From: Vigna angularis
Taxonomy: Eukaryota > Streptophyta > Magnoliopsida > Fabales > Fabaceae
DNA length: 64,000 nt
Direction of reading: 5' to 3'
Assembly: GCF_016808095.1 (NCBI RefSeq)
Contig: NC_068980.1
Location: forward strand, 16,123,388 to 16,187,387
The notes below the pieces were generated by a model that ran no database searches, was not told the DNA's origin, and saw nothing but the letters and a program-made list of their open reading frames with translations. The stretch's first letter is position 1. Every line of letters begins with the position of its first letter. This document shows positions 54,833 through 64,000 of the stretch, piece after piece. A program made the position numbers and the translations under genes.

Positions 54833-56074
54833 ATGGCATCTTCTTCAGGAAAAAGGATGAAGACCATGGCATCCAAAAGAAAAGAAAAGGAACCAGAACA
54901 ACCCCATTCTAGTAGGTTCCTATCTCGCAAACATGAGAAGCACTTCAAGGTGGTCCAAGATAGGAGATTACTTATGGAGAGAAAGGTTGGAATGATACCT
55001 AACTTTGCTCCTCAATTTAGAGAGCAATTGTTAGGGAATGATTGGGGGAAGCTAGCCACATATCCTACACCTGCCAATATAGCTGTGGTGAAAGAATTCT
55101 ACACTAATGCAAGAAAGATTGGTGATTACCCAGCTGAGAATTACCTAGGCTATGTCAGAGGCCATGCTATTAGGTATGATCCTGATTCCATCAACAACTT
55201 TCTGGATACTGTGTGGGCTGATGAGCAGTGCCAGTTTGCTCTCTTTATGGAAGAAGGCACTGACTTTGATGATGTGGAGAGAGTTTTATGTGTACCTGGA
55301 GGACACTTTCAAAGGAATAGAACTGGCTCTGTGGTTAACATTAGGAGAACTGATTTAACTCCTCTTCCAAAGTATTGGATGGCATTTTCTCATGCCAATA
55401 TTCAGCCATGTTCTCATGTGTCAGACATTACTCTTAGCAAGGCACTTCTCATTTACTGTGCAATCAGGAACTTGAATGTCAATATTGGACAGGTGATAGC
55501 TGATGAGATAAGGATGTGTGCCAACACAACAAACAACAAAGCACCTTTAGGGCATCGTTCTTTGATTACGCATCTCTGCAAGATAGCTGGGGTGGACACT
55601 TCTGCTCCACCATTTGAAAGGCCAAGGAAAGCAATTGATGAGGCCTATTACAGACAATACTGCGGAGGTGAGGAGGCAGCTCAACCAGTTCCACCACGCC
55701 GTACTCGTAGAGAAAGAGGGCAAGCACAGGGTCAAGCATCTGCTGAGACACATGAAGCAGAACCTTTCCAGATGAGGGACATGTACATGTCTCTTATAGG
55801 TGCACAACTACAGTCTATCCATAGAGGGCAGGTGGCCACTGCTGAGATGATTGTTGGAATGTATGATACACCTCCAGCACACAGGTGGACTATGGAGGAA
55901 TTCCATAATGTGGTTGCCTGGCCCGAAGAGCAGGTACAAGGAGCTAGAGATGAAGCAGCTGAAGCCTCAGCTATGGAGATGGAAGAAGAAGATGCTGATG
56001 ATGATGAGGATGAGGCATTTGAAGATGCTGAAGATGAGGAAGAAGAGGAAGATACAGATGACAACTCAGATTGA
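54833..56074 (+). CDS. ORF2 protein of A1 (413 aa), plant retrotransposon accessory ORF
   Basis: Intact frame. Residues 1-36 are strongly basic (KRMK, KRKEKE, SRKHEKHFK) and look like a nuclear localisation signal. The middle (about 60-290) is a conserved domain seen in many plant Athila-type elements, annotated as 'putative plant transposon protein' domain; motifs VVKEFYTNARK, YVRGHAIRYDP, PGGHFQRN, THLCKIAGVD. An Arg-rich linker (PPRRTRRERG) follows. The last ~35 residues are almost all Asp/Glu. No signal peptide or membrane span, so it does not look like an envelope protein. The region near residue 240-250 (MCANTTNNKAP) is conserved in A2. Function unknown; its conservation in a pol-less element suggests it helps propagation. 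Confidence 0.82.
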   Translation: MASSSGKRMKTMASKRKEKEPEQPHSSRFLSRKHEKHFKVVQDRRLLMERKVGMIPNFAPQFREQLLGNDWGKLATYPTPANIAVVKEFYTNARKIGDYPAENYLGYVRGHAIRYDPDSINNFLDTVWADEQCQFALFMEEGTDFDDVERVLCVPGGHFQRNRTGSVVNIRRTDLTPLPKYWMAFSHANIQPCSHVSDITLSKALLIYCAIRNLNVNIGQVIADEIRMCANTTNNKAPLGHRSLITHLCKIAGVDTSAPPFERPRKAIDEAYYRQYCGGEEAAQPVPPRRTRRERGQAQGQASAETHEAEPFQMRDMYMSLIGAQLQSIHRGQVATAEMIVGMYDTPPAHRWTMEEFHNVVAWPEEQVQGARDEAAEASAMEMEEEDADDDEDEAFEDAEDEEEEEDTDDNSD

Positions 56075-56085
56075 GAAGGAGCTAA

Positions 56086-56111
56086 GATAGCATTTACTGA
56101 TGAATGCTATC
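56086..56111 (+). repeat. Hairpin 11 nt after ORF2 stop (A1)
   Basis: Perfect 9-bp stem GATAGCATT/AATGCTATC with loop TACTGATG; the strongest member of the hairpin family. Confidence 0.9.
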
Positions 56112-57060
56112 ATAACTGAAGCAGGACTTATGTTTTTGTTTGCTGATATTATTTTATTTGTTTTTGTTTAGGGTTTGATGTACTCAATTGGAAACTTTAT
56201 CTGTTATGATGGTTTGCTTATGATTGTGAATGTTTAATAAGTAATGCTTAATGATGCTTTGATATGGATTGATGTTGAGATGTGCATTTACATGCTTATA
56301 CAGGTGGTTCACAAGCTTTGTGAACAAATGCAAGTTATTGTGATTGTGATTGTGATATTAAGCAGGATGTGTATGTCAAATGTGAATGAACTTATATGTG
56401 AGGTTTTGAGCTCCAGAGTTATTACTTTAACTGTTATTATTTTGGAAGCATGAATGACTTTGCCCAGGTTTGCTATGATTGAATTACTTGCTTGTTTGCA
56501 TTATATGATCAAGGCCGTTTGTTGGTAACCCTTATATTAGCCAAATTGCATGAAATAAGCCACAAAAGAGAACACTATGTGTTCTATCATTTGAACCCCT
56601 AGCCTTGAACATAAATTTAAAACCCTTGTTGAAAGCTTTACCTTGAGTTAAGTAGAAAATATTTTGTGGTATTGACAAATGTTCAAGTTTGGGGTTGTTG
56701 GAAAATAGAAAGGAAATTTGAAAGCATTGAGCTAAGAGCTAAGAATTAAGTATGTGAAAAGAGAAAGAAAAGAAAAGAAAAGAAAAAAAGCAAAGCTCAA
56801 TGCAAAGGAAAGTTGGGAAAAGTAAGAATGATTGTGTTTATATGATTCTCTTAACTCAAGGGTTTTGTGATGATGCATGCTTGTGATGATGCATGCATGT
56901 GAATTTATTTGATTGTGGTGAAATGAAAGGCAAAGTCAATTCATGTGACATTGTGATAGTAGAGTGAATGAGTGATTACCTCTTATACACTTGTGTTTGG
57001 TAGAAGATTGAGTTACATTTTGTTTGCTTGAGGACAAGCAAAGTTCTAAGTTTGGGGTTG
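56112..57060 (+). other. 3' untranslated region and polypurine region of A1
   Basis: No gene. Purine-rich tract at 56755-56825 and two PPT-like motifs (56684-56697, and 57047-57060 abutting the LTR). The last one is the most likely plus-strand primer. Confidence 0.75.
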
Positions 57061-58364
57061 TGATAACAGTTGAAAAACTGTTATTTTCATGCTTAAATTT
57101 GATACTAAAAGCAACCTTTAACACTTAGAAACTAGCTTGAAATCATGTTTTTGGTTATATTTTCAGAAATAAGAGAGCTGGACAGGTTTATGCTTGATTA
57201 CAGTGTTTTATGCAGGTTTTAAGGTGAATTTGGTGAAAGAAGTGAAGAAGAACAGAAAGGGAATCAGAAAAGACATCAAAAAATGCAAAAGGAGAAGCCG
57301 CAACCACCGCTCAGCGGTATTTTACCGCTGAGCGGCACTCAGAAACCCACGTTAGCTCCGCTGAGGGGTGAAATGGCCGCTGATGGGAAGAATCGAGCTC
57401 GCGCACTTACCGTTGAGCGGTAGTTTACCGCTGAGCGGTACTATTTTGGGCTTGGGCCTAATTTTCTGTAATTTTACGAATAATATATGAGCTTTAGGGT
57501 TTCCTAGGGTTTGTATCTTTGGCTGGGACGAAGCAAACACTCTCTTTTCCACCCCTTTGAAGGAAGATCTTGGATGCTCAGGCTACCTCTCTACCTTTTT
57601 AGGGTTTTATCTTTCATTCTTTCATTGTTATTCATCTAGTCTCACCATGAATATGGTGAACTAAACCTTGTATTGTTGTTGGGGGATCAATGTAATCTTG
57701 TGAAACTCTCATATATGGAATTTGTGTTTAAACATCTTATTTGAGATCCATGCTTTCTTTCATCAGTAGTTAGGGTTTTTCCTCTTTGCTTAATGCTTGC
57801 ATTGTTTAACTCATTCGATGTCATGATTATTGATTTTGTCGATATGGGAACGTACGGGGAAGTCTACATCCGGGGAATTTCTCCCAATAGTATATCGGTT
57901 GCCTTTACGCTCCTGCACTTCAGAACTAATTACTAGGAATGCTAGGAATTGTATGAACTTGTAATTAAGGATAGGCCTTCTTGACAAGGTGATTTAGAGA
58001 GTGGCATTAACATTGATGAAAAGATTGTTGAATTCCTAAAGTATATGAGAGTGGATAAGATGAAATTGATAACCCCAACAACATACTCATCCATATAATC
58101 CATTACGTGTTTGTTTTATTCCTTTTTGCCATTGATCAAACTCATGGATACATATTTACTTATTGTCTTTTGCATTTGAAACCACAAGAATTTGTTCACA
58201 AGTCTTAAATAATCAACGAATCAAATAACAAACTAGGTCGTGAGTCCTTTGGGAGAACGATACTTGGTCTTACCGAGTTTATTACTTGATACGATTCGGT
58301 CACACTTGGCGAGGGTCAAACAAGTTTGTGGCGCCGTTTTTCGATGTTCATAAATTTGTCATCA
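57061..58364 (+). repeat. 3' LTR of A1 (1304 bp)
   Basis: TGATAACAG to GTCATCA; 18 bp longer than the 5' LTR because of one extra palindrome module. TATA-type TAATATATGAG at 57480-57490. Confidence 0.95.
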
Positions 58365-59171
58365 GAATTATGAACGAGCGTTCAGGGGAGGAATAGCTCA
58401 TGAATGTATATTGGAAATTGATAAAGTATGAATGTGGGCATGCTAAGTTGGCGGTTCATCCTGATATTCCGTGATTACTCGTCCTCACGTGGAGAAGGGT
58501 AAGTCATGAGTGGGAATGACAGGAGGTCCTAGTCCTTATGGTTAATTTGGACAGATAGGAATAACCTCGGGTGACAACTGTTGAGGGTATCCCAGTTACT
58601 ACATCACCCGGGGACACGAACGTCTTAGCTACACAGAGTTCATACAGTCCGGACAGTCAGAGTCTAGTATTAGGCTTTGCATGTAAAAGTGAGTGAAATT
58701 ATCTTGTTTAATTGCATTGTGTGAAGTACATGTTGATGATTGAATTGAATTACATAAGCTTACCCTATGTTTCCTGTCTTGTCTGTTTTGTATGTTCGTT
58801 TGTCTTTATGCTGCAATGATCATCCATGCGGATGTGAGCAGAAGGAGACGAGCTGCTGGAAGAAGCGCTGGAAGAAGAAAATTTAGTTGAGGTAGAAGTT
58901 AAGACTGAACAGTAGAACCGTTCGGTCAGTATATTAGTTTAGTTGTAAGATGATCGTTCAATCATCTTTTCCCTTTTCTTTTGTCTGACCGTTCGGTATA
59001 GACCTTTTGTAAACCGTTCGGTCGAGGTTTGCTTATTTTGTACGGTTTTAACTTTCTTGTTTTTCTGTAAGGTCGTTCGACCACAAGCGTACGTTCTTTA
59101 TTTTGTAAGACTGATCTGTAATATTAATCGATGTGATTATTCTATTATATAATTTTTACACTATATTTTGG
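58365..59171 (+). repeat. LTR-like DNA, right part after A1
   Basis: Continuation of the sequence broken at 50639. It contains AGGAGGTCCTAG (compare 5190) and CCGTTCGGT words, and ends TTTTGGGATGTTACA, the usual end of Tekay/Del-type LTRs. No primer site follows, so this is a 3' or solo LTR end. Confidence 0.5.
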
Positions 59172-60239
59172 GATGTTACAATATTATTGTCAATTTATAT
59201 TATGATTTAATATCATTGTATAAAATGTGAACTTTTTAACAATAGTTGTAATAATTATATACAAATTATTATTTAAGAAAATGTATTTAAAATTTATTCT
59301 TATTAATCTCTTTTAATTTTAATTTTATTTTTTCAATTTTAATTTTTTATTATAAATAATATCTTCAATTTCGTTTTAATATAATTTTCACTATTTACAT
59401 TTAAATTTATATCACATATTTTTATTTATTAAAATAATTTTTTTAATCTATCATATGAATAAAATTATATATTAATTTTCACAAACTTTATCTCAAATTT
59501 GCTCAAATCACACCATTTGTTCTTTAATCCAAATAATACCATAGTTCTCTCTCCATCTCTTCAAATTCATCTACTCACTATCACTCAAATCCTCTCATAA
59601 TCTAAACACACCTTTAAATAATTTTTTTTAGTTCACTTAGTTCACTTAGTTCACTTTCAAGGATAAATTTGAGAGAAAGTAAATAGATGAATTTGAGGAA
59701 ATAGAGAGAAAATTGTAGTATTGTTTATTTTGAGGAATGAAGAAGTGAAAATGAATAAAATTGAAGAGAAAGTTTGATGGATGTGATAAATAAAAAAAGA
59801 AAAAAATAAAAGATTACACATTTTCCCTTTAGAGCACCTATAACAGAACACACAAATGCATTAAAAAAATGAATTTAAAGTAAGGAGAATTGGTTTCTTA
59901 CAAACCACAATCGATTTCACCCGTACTAGATCCCTTACCTACAAAATTGATTCCCTCCCATGCAAAATTGATTCCCTCTTACCACAAACCACCAAAAATC
60001 GATGTCATGCAACCCTTATCAATTCCCTCAACCCTCATCTTCCATCCTAACTGTACCGTACGGTCCTCCCACCATCCCACATGGTCGTACGGTCCTCCAC
60101 ATGGCATCCTCCCGAACAGTCCTCCCATGGTCGTCCTCCCAGGTCGTCCACCGTCCTCGCTGAACGTCCGCCCATGACTGTCCACCTAGGCCGTGCCAAC
60201 TATTGATGACTCATTAAGCCCTTAATTCAAATTAAGGTT
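59172..60239. other. AT-rich spacer, then a GC-richer block
   Basis: 59172-59880 is AT-rich without recognisable features. 60050-60175 repeats words such as GTACGGTCCTCC. No gene supported. Confidence 0.4.
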
Positions 60240-60460
60240 TGATTGGGCCATCATTAGACTAGCGAAAGGTAAAGCCCCATCACAGCTATAAATAAGAATC
60301 CCAGGTATGATTTCTAGACCACGCTGCTCATTATACACACCACACGCATTATTTACGGTGCCAACCGTTCGGTCATTTTACTGACTTGAGCATCGGAGTG
60401 CCTTTGATAGCTGCTTGTCCGCCCGACTTGGAGAAGGGGGAGGGAGAGCGAGCAATGTCC
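60240..60460 (+). promoter_or_regulatory. LTR-like promoter fragment with TATA box
   Basis: TATAAATAAG at 60287-60296, followed about 95 nt later by ACTTGAGCATCGGAGTGCC, the same word family as at 28190-28220 (U5-like). Probably a remnant of a Tat/Ogre-like LTR. Confidence 0.4.
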
Positions 60461-60462
60461 AT

Positions 60463-60624
60463 CCGTCCGGTCTTCAATGCCCATCCAGTCTTCAGTACAA
60501 TCAAGAGTGTTTTAGCGGGGGACCTCCAAACCCTACCGGAACACCGTCCGGTCTTCAACGCCCATCCAGTCTTTAGTACAACCAAGAATGTTTTAGCGGG
60601 GGACCTCCAAACCCTACCAGAACA
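60463..60624. repeat. 81-bp tandem duplication
   Basis: Two copies starting CCGTCCGGTCTTCAA at 60463 and 60544, with about six differences; each includes GTTTTAGCGGGGGACCTCC. Confidence 0.9.
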
Positions 60625-62279
60625 CTAACTTTCATTCTCACCTCAAACACAAAGCGGAAAGGAATTGGAGTTAAAATGTGTAAGACACTTTGGTAAAAAC
60701 ACCCACCATAGTGACCCTCACATCCCCTCCCCTCCCCTGCTCTCTTTCACTCATCCTCAAATCAACATCCTCATATCAACATCCTCAAACATAAGCAAAT
60801 CCATTGAAAGGAACATGGAAACCACTCATCATTCCATCTATCTAAATAGTAAATACATGGAAGTGAACCTAACATTAAAGAAGAATTTTAAGTTTAACTT
60901 AATTTTACATGCATTTATATACTCTAATTTTTTTCTTATATCTAATTTATGTAAAAAAAATTTAACATATTTCTCATTTTAAGATATAAACATAACAAGT
61001 GTAAAACTAGATATTTACTAGAATATATTTTGAATGATTTTGGTATTATTGTGAATAATAAACTCAACTTAATCTTACAAAATTGATTTGTAAGGTAAGA
61101 TTTACATATTTATATATTCTAAATTTGTTTTATTTGTAATTGATGTATTATATCTAACATTTTTTGGGACAAGAAAATATGTAATATATTTTAAAAATAT
61201 TGTAACATAAAAATAAGATATATTAAACTAAGGATGAAGTAATCTTGTTATATAAATTTGGAAAACTGAAAAAAAGAATTGAAATTTATAAATCTACCAT
61301 TTTGAAGGTTGATGTTAATTCTGTTAAAGTAAAAGTTAAATTTTACAAACATAGTGTTTTATTTGGACCAATAAAGCAGGTTCATTTATGTTATTGAAAG
61401 TACAAAATAAATTCAAGTATCGGTTTGCTTGAAGATATATAGTAACAAAAATAACAGATAAGTCATACATGGGTCACACAAATACATAGTTATAGAGATG
61501 AAGTTAATTTTTATTATTTTTACACTTTAGAATTATTTTTGTAATTTATGCGATGCATTTATTTATGATACATTGATGATGTACAGAATGATGAGAAAAG
61601 TAGCTGGTACAAACTGACTTTGTTTGGCAGGTTGCAATTGTCGGTAACCAATGAGAAGCACTTACTGTTCAATTGGATGAAAATGATTTTGCCATCTGTG
61701 TATGAGCACATAATACCTTAATTTCTTGGCTATTAACATGAAAATGGTCAAATTCAACTATTGTTTACCCTTTAAGCTTCTTCTTTTTTCATTTTATTGT
61801 TTCTTCAAATTTTTACTAACATTTTTTTTATATTTAATGTTGATATGAGTTTAACATAAAAATGGGTAAGATTAGAAATGACTAAAAAAGATATCATATT
61901 TGGGGACATAGGTGGATAAGATGTGTAATCGATATTTTAATAGATATTTTTAAAAAATAGATATAAATATTTAATTACTTTATTTCCTGAGAAAGCGAAT
62001 AATTTTTAGTGAATTTTATTTTAATACTTTTTTAAAACTTAAGCGATGTTATTAGTGATAAATAATTTCTTAGAATTTTATTTTACATATATATTTTTTT
62101 TATTTTGACATATGAAATTGAAGTTATATTTTAGAAAAATGTTTCTTTTTAAAATTAGTGATGTAAGTTTCCAGAAAATAGAGTATTAGAGTTGATAAGT
62201 ATATTAAAATAATGAGATAAAAAATTATATTTTAAAATAACTGGATAATATAAATTGAAGTTCTTAAACTCGTCTCATT
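60625..62279. other. AT-rich intergenic DNA
   Basis: Nothing recognisable on either strand: no domain, RNA gene or repeat border. Confidence 0.4.
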
Positions 62280-63420
62280 AGTTCATATCTCTAAAACTCT
62301 TCCTCTAAATTCTCTTTACTTTCTCTCTAACTTTTCTAACTCCTTGATCATCTATTGGATGAGTCAAGAGGTACCTAGGAGATCACGACGATGTAATCTT
62401 CACATATATCCGATTGGTTTCTGCAATAGAGCAAGTAAGTTTCGACTCCTTTTTGCTCTTTGTCTTCTACTCGAGTTCACGCATTGAATTTGCTATCACA
62501 TTTATGTTTCAATTTGTCTTCTTAAATCCTTTTCAATCAGAGATCCTAAGGATTCTCCTTGTTTCTCTTTTCGGTGTCTCGTAGATGTATTTATAGTTCC
62601 TTGAGTCGAAAGATATGGGTGTGCGGTTCTAGAGCTTGATAGGCAATTTTCTAAGGTAAGGGAAGCTAAAGTTATTTTATAATTTAGTTGTAGTGTATGA
62701 AATAATATTTTGCAATTCATGAATCTGATGCATGTTGATAATTTAGTTAAAATGATTTTATTGAGTTTAGAGTATTATTGGAATGGTGATTATTGGTTGA
62801 ATGAGGTTGTTATGTCCTGCTGATTCTGTTGATAAATGATCTTTATTATGAATTGTTAGAAGTATCAATTGATTTGTCATGTGGAGATGAGATAGTTTGG
62901 TTTGAGTTACAAGTCTTTATTTCAACAAAAAGAGAGGTTTTGATTGGTGTTTTTCTGTAAAACTGGTTGGATGAAGAGAGCATAGGTTTAGGGGCAGTTT
63001 TTAAGTCATTTGAGTCATTGGGGGGAGGAGGGCGGAGTTAGGGTTTTGGATATCAGTTTTGGACGTTCTTTAGGTCGTTTTGGGGGGTTTTGGACCCGTC
63101 CGGAGCTAGTGTGATAATTTCCAAACTGTTTTCCTTACCTAATGTGGGTATCAACATGCTATAAAGAAAAATTTTGTTATTATGTGACTTCTGAAGACTT
63201 GTCAGGATGTTTCTAGTTGTTTAATGTATAATTAGAGGTTTCAAGTGATAATATGCAATGTTTGTGTGAAGTATATGTATATGAATATGATTATGTATGG
63301 AATATGATGATGATGTTCAAGTAATATGTGTGGTATGAATTTTATGTATCATGTGAGAAAGGAATTCTAAGGAGGAATATCAATTGGAATGTTTTTGAAA
63401 TGCTAGTTAAATTTGCTACA
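62280..63420 (+). repeat. Diverged LTR-like region
   Basis: CT-rich leader (62282-62340) followed by CTAAGGTAAGGGAAGCTAAA (62651 region), similar to 49480-49495. It is probably a distant relative of the LTR-like DNA at 49-50.6 kb. Borders not found. Confidence 0.3.
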
Positions 63421-63433
63421 ATAGATGTCTAAG

Positions 63434-63462
63434 ATTCAATCATCGTCATCACCATCTTCATC

Positions 63463-63501
<39 letters not shown>

Positions 63502-63909
63502 TTCTTCTTCTTCTTGTCCTCCTTGTATTGGTGCTTCTAATTCATCTCCATCACCATTAGGGTCGTGCAATGCAGTTATACGTTCAACTTCAATAATTTC
63601 TTATGCTTGTGGCATTTGGTCAAGTTGGTAGGCGACATCTTCTTCAACCTCATTTGAGTCAATGAGACATCTAGGCTTGGTTTTTATTGCAACAGCCCAA
63701 CCACGTTTGTCAATATTACAGAATGATGGATATGGCACATAATAAACCTGTCTAACATTAGTTGGTAGAATGAAAGGATCAAACGGTCGATATCTTAATC
63801 TCATTTGTAGTTCGGCAATGTTAAACCTATGATTCACTCTAGTACATGTTCTAGAAGGATCAAACCATTCACCATGATCGACAATGTTGAACATTACTGT
63901 CATAGGCAT
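63434..63909 (-). pseudogene. CACTA-type DUF4216 protein, C-terminal part
   Basis: The minus-strand frame contains [20 protein letters not shown], then [19 protein letters not shown] and [10 protein letters not shown], matching the DUF4216 domain of plant En/Spm (CACTA) transposon genes. After DQMPQA an in-frame TAA (63601-63603) interrupts it. The same frame then continues through EIIEVERITALHDPNGDG and a run of Glu/Asp codons, to a TGA at 63434-63436. The gene extends beyond 63909 towards the window end, where the start is not visible. Confidence 0.78.
63438..63512. repeat. (TCA)n/(TTC)n microsatellite inside the CACTA frame
   Basis: Trinucleotide run; on the minus strand it codes for the poly-Asp/Glu tail of the DUF4216 protein. 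The plus-strand Ser-rich ORF is its mirror image. Confidence 0.9.
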
Positions 63910-64000
63910 ACAATAAGGGCATGCAAAGAGAATCCTCAGTATTGAAATGCCTTAGACATCCTAAGAGGTTGTGTATTAAATTTGGGGGAGACAACTTATT

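Larger units (their letters stand above)
50640..58364 (+). mobile_element. Full-length Athila-like non-autonomous element A1
   Basis: 7725 bp with two LTRs that differ mainly by one 18-bp block, so a fairly recent insertion. Flanks GGATT (50635-50639) and GAATT (58365-58369) match at four of five positions. Order: LTR, tRNA-Asp primer site with one change, rearranged gag, box, hairpins, box, promoter-like leader, intact ORF2 (413 residues), hairpin, 3' region, LTR. No protease, RT, RNase H or integrase. Confidence 0.93.

Overview
This is a stretch of plant nuclear DNA, most likely from a papilionoid legume close to Vigna or Phaseolus. The species group is my inference. It rests on Athila-type Ty3/gypsy elements primed by tRNA-Asp, a legume-style TRIM element, an intron-containing plant GT31 galactosyltransferase, CACTA and Mutator elements, and a plant tRNA-Ser(AGA). 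The window reads as gene-poor, transposon-nested chromatin. The only host genes I can support are one broken galactosyltransferase (29.2-36.2 kb) and one tRNA.

Region by region. 1-4421: an Athila-like element on the minus strand (copy D), cut by the window edge. 4560-4966: an LTR fragment. 5596-27988: a plus-strand chain of related elements (family B) with five LTRs, several sitting between two internal regions as expected after unequal recombination. Inside the gag of one of them is a complete minus-strand element (A2, 9983-18127) with a perfect 5-bp target duplication. 27989-28395: hAT-like and other LTR scraps. 29245-36242: a GT31 pseudogene whose central exons are missing; its introns hold two CACTA elements, a copia integrase fragment and a 368-bp TRIM. 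37368-41838: a long-TIR Mutator-like element with a perfect 9-bp target duplication. 42510-42591: tRNA-Ser. 45.3-50.6 and 58.4-59.2 kb: older LTR-type and minisatellite DNA, invaded by a solo LTR (46758-48111) and a full-length Athila-like element (A1, 50640-58364). 59.2-63.4 kb: AT-rich DNA with LTR remnants. 63.4-64 kb: the 3' part of a CACTA DUF4216-type gene on the minus strand.

The most interesting object is the element family shared by A1, A2, D and the B chain. No copy here has reverse transcriptase, RNase H or integrase. Where the intervening region is present, all copies share one layout: tRNA-Asp primer site, gag or gag-protease, a conserved ~50-bp box, an array of small hairpins with an almost invariant 8-nt loop (TACTGATG) and changing but self-complementary stems, a second copy of the box, a promoter-like leader, a second ORF (ORF2), a last hairpin at or just after the ORF2 stop, and repeated polypurine-type motifs before the 3' LTR. 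This looks like an established non-autonomous lineage with its own cis-acting RNA or DNA elements, rather than independent decay. I cannot search databases, so I cannot say whether the hairpin system has been described.
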